NCBI GenBank assembly: GCA_027618625.1
Contig: JAQCER010000219.1
Coordinates: forward strand, 1 to 6,453
Direction of reading: 5' to 3'
DNA length: 6,453 bases
Source of the DNA: Verrucomicrobiota bacterium
Lineage (GTDB): Bacteria > Verrucomicrobiota > Verrucomicrobiia > Verrucomicrobiales > DEV007
Positions 1 to 6,267 of this stretch are shown here, piece by piece. Each line of letters begins with the position of its first letter. Position 1 is the first letter of the stretch. Under the pieces are notes generated by a model. The model saw only the letters and a list, made by a program, of their open reading frames with translations. It was not told the DNA's origin and made no database searches. The translations under genes were made by a program, and so were the position numbers.

Positions 1-769
1 CCATCAGATCTTTTTCGTATTCGGGCCAACTGTCGTTCACTCTCGTGTCCAATTCGGCGAGCTGAATGAGCAGGGGCGCTTTGATGTTCTTGCGGATCTC
101 CTGCGCGGCTGGAGTTCCATAGAATGGGACGCCTGCGTTGAGAGTATCTGGAACAGCGGCAGCCAGCATGTTGACCACATAGCCGCCAAAGCAGAACCCC
201 ACGGCGCCAAGTTTTCCACTGCTGAGTTCGTGCGTCTTCAAGAACTGGGCAGCAGCTCGAAAATCGGCCTCGATCTTGCCGCGATCCATTTCGCCCTGCA
301 GCTTCCTGCCGTCATCGTCGTTGCCGGGATAGCCGCCCACCGGGTGGAGGGCATCGGGCGCAAACGCAACAAACCCTGCTTTTGCAACCCTGCGCGCAAC
401 GTCCTTGACGTAGGGATTCAGACCACGGTTTTCATGAATGACCAACACCACCGGGGCCTTGCCCTCCAGCGCTGATGGAGTCACCAAATAGCCACGCCCT
501 TCCTTGTGCCCATCGGGAGATGCGAAAGTGGCATACGTTGCTTTGATGTCCGGATCATTGAACGATACCTGTTCCGCGATTGCGTAGTTCGGCATGAGCG
601 CGGATAGCAGTGTGTTCATCGTCAGGCCAGCTCCGGCCAATGTCGATAGGCGCGCCATGAAGGTTCTCCGGTCGATCAAGCCATGGGCGTATTCGTCATA
701 CCAATCAAAGGCTTCCTGCGGGATAGGCGGATGTGGGACCGCTTGCTGTGGTTCGTTCGTGATCATCAT
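1..769 (-). CDS. Dienelactone hydrolase family protein, Tat-exported (3' end outside window)
   Basis: This is an alpha/beta-hydrolase of the dienelactone hydrolase (carboxymethylenebutenolidase) family, closest in look to the YghX-type exported branch. I read 256 residues without a stop before the window edge. A twin-arginine signal is visible: DRRTFM at residues 33-38, a hydrophobic stretch at about 41-59, and a likely cleavage after AIA (63-65). The mature domain shows IHENRG (111-116), with the Glu typical of the family's substrate pocket. GFCFGG (191-196) carries the Cys193 nucleophile, and Asp241 in the ELDTR segment is the likely acid. The catalytic His should lie in the roughly 30-40 residues beyond position 1. 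The ATG at 769 has a GGA about 11 bases upstream; Met2 is equally possible. The gene lies downstream of the MFS transporter on the same strand with a 111-bp gap, so it may be co-transcribed or use its own promoter. The true substrate is unknown; many family members do not act on dienelactone. Confidence 0.9.
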   Translation of the reverse strand, partial: MMITNEPQQAVPHPPIPQEAFDWYDEYAHGLIDRRTFMARLSTLAGAGLTMNTLLSALMPNYAIAEQVSFNDPDIKATYATFASPDGHKEGRGYLVTPSALEGKAPVVLVIHENRGLNPYVKDVARRVAKAGFVAFAPDALHPVGGYPGNDDDGRKLQGEMDRGKIEADFRAAAQFLKTHELSSGKLGAVGFCFGGYVVNMLAAAVPDTLNAGVPFYGTPAAQEIRKNIKAPLLIQLAELDTRVNDSWPEYEKDLM

Positions 770-821
770 CTTGGCGTGTTCCAGTGTAACGTAAATGGTC
801 TGGGCCCAACGGAGCGCTCGG

Positions 822-863
822 ATGGTCTTGCATCGCTCCCGCAATGTCAATCTGCAATGTCAA
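822..863 (-). promoter_or_regulatory. Candidate promoter region for the hydrolase gene
   Basis: On the minus strand, TTGACA (850-845) is followed after 17 bases by GACCAT (827-822), a weak -10 match (3 of 6). A second identical TTGACA lies 13 bases further upstream. The position, about 53 bases before the hydrolase ATG, is reasonable for a promoter. The -10 is poor, so the call rests mostly on the doubled -35 box. Confidence 0.25.
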
Positions 864-866
864 TCC
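841..866. repeat. 13-bp tandem direct repeat carrying two TTGACA boxes
   Basis: The unit GCAATGTCAATCT (841-853) is followed immediately by GCAATGTCAATCC (854-866), identical in 12 of 13 bases. On the minus strand each copy reads ATTGACATTGC and contains a perfect -35-like TTGACA (850-845 and 863-858). The repeat lies between the MFS stop and the hydrolase start, about 75 bases upstream of the latter. Confidence 0.75.
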
Positions 867-880
867 AGCACCTGTATTAT

Positions 881-2047
881 TTATTCTGCCGATTCGTTCG
901 CCGAAACCGACTGCGCGATCCAAGGCAGACTGATTAAGAGGGCGAGAATCGAAGCAAATGCTGTCCTTAAGGACGTGACCTCTGCAAGCAAGCCGATCAC
1001 GGGAGGGCTGGCAAGAAATCCGGCATAGCCGATCGAAGCGACGGCTGCAATGCCGGTGCTGGATGAAATCCCGGGCCGATTACCTGCCGCAGTGAAGGCT
1101 ATGGGAATGATATTGGCAAGGCCCAGTCCGACGACGGCAAAGCCTACGAGGCTCAGCATCGTATTTTGAGAGATCACGATCAGAACCAATCCGCCGGCAG
1201 CGATCAATCCTCCCGTGCGCACGATACTCACGAGTGAGAGGTGGGCCTTGAGGCGATCGCCTGACAAGCGCGCCACTGCCATCGCAATCGAATAGTAAGC
1301 GAAGGCGAGAGCGGCAGTTCCCTCCGACGTTTTCAGGACGTCCGCGAGATAGACTGCGCTCCAGTCGGCCATGGTTCCTTCTGTGACCGACGAGATAAAG
1401 GCGACGGCTCCAATGCACCACAATGCACGATGGGGAATGCGGAACACCGGGCCACTTTTTTCATGAATCTCGGTTTCTCGCAACAGGTGACGGCCAGCAA
1501 TGCTCATGCCGATGACGCACAATGTGGTAGCCACAACAAAATGGAAAACCGGTGAGATATGAGCGCTCGCGAGTGCGGCACCGAGCAGCGATCCGAGAAG
1601 GCCGCCGATACTGAAGGCGCCGTGGAATCGCGACATGAACGGCCGTTTTGCCAGGCGTTCAACGAAAACGGCCTGTTCATTCATGGCGACATCCATGATG
1701 CTGATCGCACCGCCGAATAGAAACAGAATCGGCGCCAGCAAGCCTGGGTTGGGTGCAAGTGGCAGGCATGGCAGGGTCAAGCTCATCACGCCAAAGCTGA
1801 CGCTCGTTACCGTCCTGCTTCCGAATCGCGCGATCCAGTTGCTGGCCAGGGAGAGGCCGATCAAGACCCCGGCAGACAACCCGAGCAGCAGCAGGCCAAG
1901 CGTCGCTTCACTCAACGAAAATTGTGTCTGGATCGCCGGGATACGCGATACCCAAGTCCCCCACATGGTGCCATTGACAACGAACGTCAGAAACGTTGCA
2001 GCTGCCGACCGCGTGGGAGCGGTCTGATGGACCTTGGTTCGATTCAC
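881..2047 (-). CDS. MFS transporter, YbjJ-like
   Basis: This encodes a 388-residue inner-membrane transporter of the major facilitator superfamily with about 12 predicted hydrophobic helices in two halves. The first helices are at roughly 15-37, 46-68, 78-98 and 102-121, with a break at about 187-207. Features of the YbjJ-type subgroup are visible: DVAMNEQAVFVE (119-130), MSRFHGAFSIGG (138-149) after the fourth helix, and TEGTMADWSAVYL (222-234) in the seventh. RLSGDRL (260-266) is the second-half counterpart of MFS motif A. The length is normal for the family. The start is GTG at 2047. The frame is closed by a TGA 18 bases upstream, and no ATG occurs before residue 28, which lies inside helix 1. 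A purine-rich AAGGGAG lies too far upstream (about 22 bases) to be an ideal ribosome site. The substrate cannot be told from sequence; sugar or drug export are guesses. It is divergent from the ccoS-ccoN pair. Confidence 0.9.
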   Translation of the reverse strand: MNRTKVHQTAPTRSAAATFLTFVVNGTMWGTWVSRIPAIQTQFSLSEATLGLLLLGLSAGVLIGLSLASNWIARFGSRTVTSVSFGVMSLTLPCLPLAPNPGLLAPILFLFGGAISIMDVAMNEQAVFVERLAKRPFMSRFHGAFSIGGLLGSLLGAALASAHISPVFHFVVATTLCVIGMSIAGRHLLRETEIHEKSGPVFRIPHRALWCIGAVAFISSVTEGTMADWSAVYLADVLKTSEGTAALAFAYYSIAMAVARLSGDRLKAHLSLVSIVRTGGLIAAGGLVLIVISQNTMLSLVGFAVVGLGLANIIPIAFTAAGNRPGISSSTGIAAVASIGYAGFLASPPVIGLLAEVTSLRTAFASILALLISLPWIAQSVSANESAE

Positions 2048-2370
2048 TTGGCGTAGCGGGGATGTTCATCTCCCTTCGGCGGCTTGGGCGTGCCAGAAGG
2101 AAGACGGAGAAAGCCGAACGGAGCGGTTAGAGGGATCATCAATCGCGTAACCAAGCGGGAACCGGATGACGAGGCAAGTGCGGACTCGGTCATTTCTGAC
2201 CGGGAACAGTCGGATACTCCAGCCTGCTTGTTTCCTGGGTATGGCGAAATTGTGGTGTCGTACGGGGAAAATGCTTGCTCGGAACCACTGTAAAGTGCTC
2301 CAAGATGCGACGACTGACCGCCAAGGGACGCGCAGCATTCCGACGGGGCTGAGGCACTGTCTCGGAACTA
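2048..2370. other. Intergenic region between divergent MFS and ccoS genes
   Basis: These 323 bases separate the two divergent starts. The open frames here (both strands, 69-128 codons) give arginine-, serine- and cysteine-rich translations with no family features, so I do not call a gene. I found no convincing FNR/ANR site (TTGAT-N4-ATCAA), which often controls cbb3 operons, and no strong sigma-70 promoter. The one clear structure is the dyad at 2187-2202. The ccoS ATG at 2371 is preceded by CGGAACTA, a weak ribosome site. Confidence 0.6.
2187..2202. promoter_or_regulatory. Perfect 6-bp dyad, possible operator
   Basis: CGGTCA-TTTC-TGACCG is a perfect inverted repeat of 6-bp arms around a 4-base centre, lying between the divergent MFS and ccoS genes. 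It could be an operator for a dimeric regulator or a small RNA hairpin. It has no T-tract on either strand, so it is not a typical terminator. A 6-bp dyad can arise by chance. Confidence 0.3.
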
Positions 2371-2580
2371 ATGGAGGTTCTTGCTCTCACAGTGCTTGGA
2401 AGTCTCGTGCTCGCCGCGTTGTTCGTAGTCCTTTTCCTCAGCAATGGAAGGACGGCGGCGCACGAGCAGGATTCCCTGCTGCCACTCGCAGACGGGAAGG
2501 CTCCATCGGTAACTCCGCTGCCACCACTTCTGGAGCGGCCAGCGCAAAGTGACATCACGCCTACGACACACGAAAAATGA
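2371..2580 (+). CDS. ccoS: CcoS-like cbb3-type oxidase assembly protein
   Basis: This is a 69-residue membrane protein resembling CcoS, the small factor needed for cofactor insertion into cbb3-type cytochrome c oxidase. It starts with MEVLALTVLGSLVLAAL, one N-terminal transmembrane segment (about 3-24) as in CcoS. A short hydrophilic tail contains HEQDSLLPLADG (31-42), which recalls the 'LLPL' acidic motif in verrucomicrobial members. The tail then becomes proline-rich. The ATG at 2371 has a weak upstream GGAAC. Its TGA overlaps the ATG of the next gene (ATGA, 2577-2580), so the two are translationally coupled. CcoS is normally found beside ccoNOQP/ccoGHI, and its place directly before a ccoN start supports the call. 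The protein is too short and divergent for certainty; it may be a family-specific small subunit instead. Confidence 0.7.
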   Translation: MEVLALTVLGSLVLAALFVVLFLSNGRTAAHEQDSLLPLADGKAPSVTPLPPLLERPAQSDITPTTHEK

Positions 2581-3677
2581 CTACGGATAGAGCTCCGACT
2601 TCAACACTGAGTATTACATACGATGACAACACGCCACGGCTGTTCCTGATAGCCACGGTTGTCTGGGGGATAGTCTCCATGGCGGTTGGCGCACTGATCG
2701 CATCTCAGCTGAACTACTGGAGGCTTAATTTCGATATGGAATGGCTCAGTTTCGGCAGACTTCGGCCGTTGCATACGAACGCTGCCATCTTTGCATTTGT
2801 CGGGAACATGATGTTCGCCGGCATCTACTATTCCACCCAGCGCCTTTGCCGCGTGCGCACGGCTTCGGATCTCCTGTCAAAGATTCACTTCTGGGGCTGG
2901 CAGGCGATCATCGTGGCGGCGGCAGTGTCTCTTCCCCTCGGCTATACGAGGGGCAAGGAATACGCCGAGCTGATCTGGCCCATCAATCTGCTCGTTGTTT
3001 TCATCTGGGTGGTATTCGCGATCAATTTCTTCTGGACTCTGAAAAAGCGCAACGAGCCCTCGCTGTATGTCGCTCTCTGGTTTTACATCGCCACGATCAT
3101 CACTGTAGCGATGCTCTACATCGTCAATCACCTGCAGATTCCGACCGGGTTGCTGCACGCATACCCGGTCTTCGGCGGTGTGCAGGATGCGCTGGTGCAG
3201 TGGTGGTATGGGCACAATGCGGTGGCGTTCTTTTTGACCACTCCCATACTAGGGATCATGTATTATTTTCTGCCGAAGGCGGTGGATCGCCCGGTCTATT
3301 CGTATCGGCTTTCGATCGTTCACTTCTGGTCGCTCGTATTTATTTACATCTGGGCTGGGCCGCACCACTTGCTGAATACCGACCTGCCGAAGTGGCTGCA
3401 GATGGTCGGCATGTGGTTCAGTCTGATGCTGTGGGCACCATCGTGGGGTGGGATGCTCAATGGCCTGCTTACCCTGCGCGGAGCCTGGGATAAATTGCGC
3501 ACTGTAACCTGGACTTCCCGTGCCGGAGCCGACTACGCCGTGGAAGCCAGCGCTGATTTCAACGTCTGGATCGAACTCGACGACGGCGTGATCGGCGAGC
3601 CCGAAGAGACTTCTTTCACCGAAAGTGGCATTCCGGCCGAGGCCCGGGAAAGGTATTACCGAGTGCGGCAGTTGTAG
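2577..3677 (+). pseudogene. ccoN: cbb3 oxidase subunit I (CcoN), 3'-truncated and fused to a foreign tail
   Basis: Residues 1-309 are clearly CcoN, the haem-copper catalytic subunit of cbb3 cytochrome c oxidase in the inner membrane. They include about the first eight of twelve helices. Visible ligands are His66 in LRPLHTN (low-spin haem b) and His213 in WYGHN (Cu-B). Tyr257 (the cross-linked Tyr) and His263/His264 in YIWAGPHH (Cu-B) are also present. After GLLTLRGAWDKLRT (296-309) the CcoN sequence stops and a soluble 57-residue tail follows, starting VTWTSRAGADYAVEAS. The usual protein is about 470-480 residues. The missing part holds the conserved GHVH segment, whose two histidines bind haem b3 and haem b, so the product cannot be a working oxidase. 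The frame stays open across the junction (about 3501-3506). The ATG overlaps the ccoS stop. No ccoO, ccoQ or ccoP follows. I treat it as a pseudogene formed by deletion or recombination; an assembly join is the alternative. Confidence 0.85.
3504..3677 (+). other. Foreign C-terminal domain fused to truncated ccoN
   Basis: This is the in-frame tail of the ccoN fusion, residues 310-366. It begins VTWTSRAGADYAVEAS, continues with a W-x-E-L-D-D segment and ends YYRVRQL. The pattern (ITW/VTW, Y-x-VEAS, D-x-x-x-W, a Thr/Phe-rich strand, then a Tyr-Arg-Val end) is that of a small beta-sandwich domain common at the C-termini of exported Verrucomicrobiota and Planctomycetota proteins. It has no place in an oxidase. 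Third codon positions here are mostly G or C, unlike the mixed usage of the ccoN head. Confidence 0.65.
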
Positions 3678-3884
3678 CCTGGAGCCTCTTCCAACCTGGC
3701 TGCTCGCGGCGGCTGGCGAGGCACCTCGTCCCGCCGGGCGAGGCGCGAGCGTGATCCAACCTTGATTCCGCCGAGCAGAAGTGTCAGAGAATATAGTCAT
3801 CGGCTTCGGTGCGACCGATCTGACTCCGCTTCGCTTCACGCCAGACCTGGGCGTGTATGCAATGTCCTCCCTATTGCAATTCAG
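3678..3884. other. Degenerate stretch between the ccoN fusion and the LRR repeats
   Basis: These 207 bases hold a GC-rich hairpin near 3724-3743 and no gene I can support. The LRR reading frame is open back to a TTG at 3762, but without a ribosome site or signal peptide. The residues between 3762 and about 3846 do not look like a repeat protein. In the next frame, 3781-3864 encodes ATDLTPLRF followed by TPDL, which resembles the second half of an LRR unit. Repeats may therefore once have continued upstream in another frame. Confidence 0.4.
3724..3743. repeat. GC-rich hairpin
   Basis: CCTCG-T-CCC, loop GCC, GGG-CGAGG forms an 8-bp stem with one bulged T. The 5' arm CCTCG can also pair with CGAGG at 3717-3721. 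It starts 46 bases after the ccoN-fusion stop. No T-run follows on the plus strand, so it is not a standard intrinsic terminator. It could be an intergenic repeat element. Confidence 0.45.
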
Positions 3885-4037
3885 CTGACGAATCTGGAGT
3901 CCCTGAAGATCGAGCGCGCCGGCCTGGCCGACGTCTCCTTTCTTGCGGGCCTCGTGAAACTGGAGCGGCTCGACCTCGACTACAACCGGATTGAAAACCT
4001 CGCGCCCCTCTCGTCCCTGACCCGGCTGGTCGAGCTG

Positions 4038-4049
4038 GACTTGACTTGA
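4038..4049 (+). repeat. 5-bp tandem duplication causing the LRR frameshift
   Basis: GACTTGACTTGA contains GACTT twice in tandem (4038-4042, 4043-4047), followed by GA. Deleting one copy restores the 22-residue spacing between LRR units and joins the two frames as ELDL-NNNRI. Replication slippage is the simplest origin; a sequencing or assembly error is possible. Confidence 0.8.
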
Positions 4050-4390
4050 ACAACAACCGGATCGCGTCGCTCGCCCCGCTGGCCGGGCTCGCGGCCCCGG
4101 AGTCGCTCGACATCGACTCGAACTACGTCACGGACGTCTCGCCGCTACACGGCCTGGGATCGCTCAGCGTGCTCGACATTCACGCTAACCGCGTCTCCGA
4201 CTTCACGCCGCTGCTGAGAATGGCGCGCCTCGACTACGTCGATCTGAGACTCAACGGACTCGACGTCGATTCCAATGGGGTTCGCGCCATGCTCGAAGGC
4301 CTCTCCGACGAGTTCTACGTCGGTGCCGTGCGGCCCCAGTTCCTTCCCACACTGACGACCACCTTCGACTGCGAGCAGAACCTGGTGGTC

Positions 4391-4591
4391 ATCACTTGGC
4401 CTGCTGAAAAGGACGTGTTCTACTGGGTCGAAGCCTCGCCGGCGACTGCGAACACTTCCACCAGCACAGCCGCAGACCTGCGCGACTGGACGGTTCTTTC
4501 CTTCGGCGGCGGCAGTCCCGAAATGCGTCACGAATTCACGACCGATACCGGGTACCGATGGATCCGCGTCGTTCCTTACTTGCCGGTGCAG
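4391..4591 (+). other. C-terminal beta-type domain of the LRR protein, related to the ccoN tail
   Basis: It begins ITWPAEKDVFYWVEAS, includes DLRDWTVLSFGGG and ends YRWIRVVPYLPVQ. It matches the order of features in the tail at 3504-3677 (VTW, Y-x-VEAS, D-x-x-x-W, a Thr-rich strand, then R-x-V). An extra Thr/Ser/Ala-rich insertion of about ten residues lies before DLRDW. I infer that the two are diverged copies of one domain family. Confidence 0.55.
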
Positions 4592-4594
4592 TGA

Positions 4595-4730
4595 ACTTTG
4601 GAGCGGAACTTCGCTTGTTTCGGTTCGTGAGAGAATGTAGCGTCAGGTAATTTCTTTCTCAAGCTCGGCAATCTCCGGTAGATTGGTGATGATCAACCCT
4701 AGGCCGTAAACTTGTGAGAGAATTAACCAA
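4595..4730. other. Convergent intergenic region with a 10-bp direct repeat
   Basis: These 136 bases lie between the LRR stop (plus) and the S9 peptidase stop (minus). GTGAGAGAAT occurs at 4627-4636 and again at 4714-4723. A related AGAGAATATAG is found at 3787, just before the LRR repeats. I see no convincing terminator hairpin for either gene. Confidence 0.4.
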
Positions 4731-6257
4731 CTAATCATTCGCATGTCCCGTTTGGCGGTGCAGGTGGCGGACAAAGAAGTCCTTGTTCCGCCGTTCGACG
4801 TAGTCACCGGCCGGGCCTCGGGTGCCGTGATTCTCGCCCGGGCAGACTAACATTTCAAAGTCTTTATCCGCCTTGATGAGCGCGTCGACGAAACGCAGGG
4901 TGGATTCCGGTGGCACGTTCGTGTCTCCTTCGCCGACGACAAGGAAGAGCTTTCCGCCAAGCCTGTGGGCATTGTCGATATTAGACGATTCGGCGTACTG
5001 CGGCCCAACTGGATAGCCCATCCATTGCTCATTCCATGAGGCCTTGTCCATGCGGTTGTCATGACAGCCACAGTTCGCCACTGCGGCGCGGTAGAATTCC
5101 GGGTGGAACAACACGGCTCCTGCGGCGTTCTGACCACCCGCAGAGGTGCCGTAGATTCCCACACGGCTGATGTCGTACCAGGGATACTTCGCCGCGACTG
5201 CTTTGTGCCAGAGAATCCGGTCCTCAAATCCGGCATCCTTCAAGTTTTTCCAACAGACATCATGAAATGCCTTCGAGCGAAACGCGGTACCCATTCCATC
5301 CATCTGCACAACTACAAAGCCAAGATCGTTGAGCGAAGAGAACAGACTGCGGCTACTGAATGATTTGGGCACATAGGCACCCTGCGGTCCCGCATAGATA
5401 CTCTCAATGACCGGATAGACTTTATTCGGGTCAAAGTCCTTCGGGCGAGAAATGATCCCCCAGATATCGGTCTTGCCGTCACGCGCCTTCGATACGAAAA
5501 CCTCCGGTGCGCGCCAGCCACGATTGTTCAACTCGGTGATGTCGGCCTCTTCAAGTCGACAGATCAGCTTGCCGTCAGACACTCGGCGCAAGTCATTCAC
5601 TGGTGCGAAATCGACACGACTCCAGCGATCAATCAGATAGCGACGGTCTGGAGAATACTCCACCGTGTGATCGCCATCACCCTCGGTCAGCGCGACCAGA
5701 CCAGTGCCGTCAAAGTTGATGCGATAGTAATGCAGGAAATAGGGGTCCTGATCTTTGTTCATGCCGCCTGCGTGGAACCAAATTTGTCGCTCGTCCTCGT
5801 CGATCAAATCGATCCCGCGCACGACATATTCGCCCTGAGTGATCTGGTTTTTGATCCCGCCCGCCACCGCATCTAACAAGTAAAGGTGCCGCCAGCCGTC
5901 TCGCTCGGAAACATAGACGATCTCGTCAGATTTCGTCAGCGGATTGACCAGGTCCAACTGCAGCATTTCGATGTGAGCCGTCCAGATAAACGTGTCCGAT
6001 TTCTCATCAAGCAATGTCTGAACTTCGCCGGAATGGGCATTCGCCTTGAAGATGCGAAATCGTTGATGACCACGATCTTCCTGCTGCCAGATGAAGTACC
6101 AAAACTGCGTTCCATCCTCTAGCCAATGCGCCTCCACGCTCGCCCGATACACACCGTCGGTTTGACCGCTCAACGGCATCGCCATCGCCAAAGCGATTGG
6201 CACCGCCAAAGCAAATGCAACGCGAACCCTATTCTCCAAGTGCAGATAATGTATCAT
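4731..6257 (-). CDS. S9 family (DPP-IV-type) serine peptidase, shortened propeller
   Basis: This is a secreted prolyl-oligopeptidase-family enzyme. From the ATG at 6257 it is 508 residues, starting with a signal-like segment: MIHYLHLENRVR, then a hydrophobic run at about 13-29. The C-terminal alpha/beta-hydrolase domain (about 275-505) has the full triad: Ser372 in YGTSAGGQNA, Asp445 in GEGDTNVPP and His477 in GENHGTRG. The propeller part includes SERDGWRHLYL, a W-F-x-A-G-G-M segment and GTGLVALTEGDGDHTV. DPP-IV-type members are usually about 700-800 residues. Here the first-blade-like HWLEDGTQFWY (44-54) is followed almost at once by RGHQRF, which I would expect some 200 residues later, so several blades seem missing. 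Cleavage of X-Pro or X-Ala dipeptides is the family role; actual activity is doubtful. A GTG at 6329 would add 24 residues, and the frame is open to the window edge. I prefer 6257 because the signal peptide begins there. The gene is convergent with the LRR remnant. Confidence 0.85.
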   Translation of the reverse strand: MIHYLHLENRVRVAFALAVPIALAMAMPLSGQTDGVYRASVEAHWLEDGTQFWYFIWQQEDRGHQRFRIFKANAHSGEVQTLLDEKSDTFIWTAHIEMLQLDLVNPLTKSDEIVYVSERDGWRHLYLLDAVAGGIKNQITQGEYVVRGIDLIDEDERQIWFHAGGMNKDQDPYFLHYYRINFDGTGLVALTEGDGDHTVEYSPDRRYLIDRWSRVDFAPVNDLRRVSDGKLICRLEEADITELNNRGWRAPEVFVSKARDGKTDIWGIISRPKDFDPNKVYPVIESIYAGPQGAYVPKSFSSRSLFSSLNDLGFVVVQMDGMGTAFRSKAFHDVCWKNLKDAGFEDRILWHKAVAAKYPWYDISRVGIYGTSAGGQNAAGAVLFHPEFYRAAVANCGCHDNRMDKASWNEQWMGYPVGPQYAESSNIDNAHRLGGKLFLVVGEGDTNVPPESTLRFVDALIKADKDFEMLVCPGENHGTRGPAGDYVERRNKDFFVRHLHRQTGHAND

Positions 6258-6267
6258 TTTCCGGGAA

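Larger units (their letters stand above)
3762..4594 (+). pseudogene. Leucine-rich-repeat surface-type protein, frameshifted and lacking a proper 5' end
   Basis: The sequence encodes six consecutive 22-residue leucine-rich repeats of the internalin/SDS22-like pattern LxxLxxLxIxxNxIxDxxPLxx. They begin at 3885, 3951, 4017, 4088, 4154 and 4220. A linker and a C-terminal beta-type domain (4391-4591) follow. Five repeats are 66 bases long, but the third is 71 because GACTT is doubled at 4038-4047. This shifts the frame and gives a TGA at 4047-4049. Removing one copy restores ELDLNNNRIASLAPL. The second part (4046-4594) is open to its stop. A TTG at 4046 could in principle restart translation, but without a clear ribosome site. 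At the front, the frame is open from a TTG at 3762, with no signal peptide, so the original start and export signal seem lost. Such proteins usually act in surface binding. The GC-rich third positions differ from those of the ccoN head. I regard it as a broken gene; the 3762 start is only the frame limit. Confidence 0.75.

Noticed and set aside
2048..2370. FNR/ANR-type site for the cbb3 operon
   Set aside because: Only an isolated half-site (TTGAT on the minus strand near 2137-2146) is present, without the second half at the right spacing.
2066..2558. Overlapping open frames of 69-128 codons on both strands before and across ccoS
   Set aside because: Their translations are Arg/Ser/Cys-rich with no family features, and those reaching past 2371 overlap the better-supported ccoS frame.
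2741..3493. 250-codon open frame on the plus strand inside ccoN
   Set aside because: It is a shadow of the clear CcoN frame, His/Arg/Ser-rich with no domain features.
3724..3743. Rho-independent terminator after the ccoN fusion
   Set aside because: The hairpin is strong but no T-run follows it, so it is recorded only as a hairpin repeat.
3249..3839. 196-codon minus-strand frame across the ccoN fusion junction
   Set aside because: Antisense shadow of the ccoN fusion; Pro/Arg/Gly-rich and no recognisable family.
3781..3888. 35-codon GTG-started frame beginning VSENIVIGFGATDL
   Set aside because: Too short, no ribosome site, and it overlaps the LRR frame; treated only as a possible scrambled LRR remnant.
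4046..4594. Independent LRR gene starting at TTG 4046
   Set aside because: The start falls in the middle of a leucine-rich repeat and is created by the 5-bp duplication; it is better read as the downstream half of a frameshifted gene.
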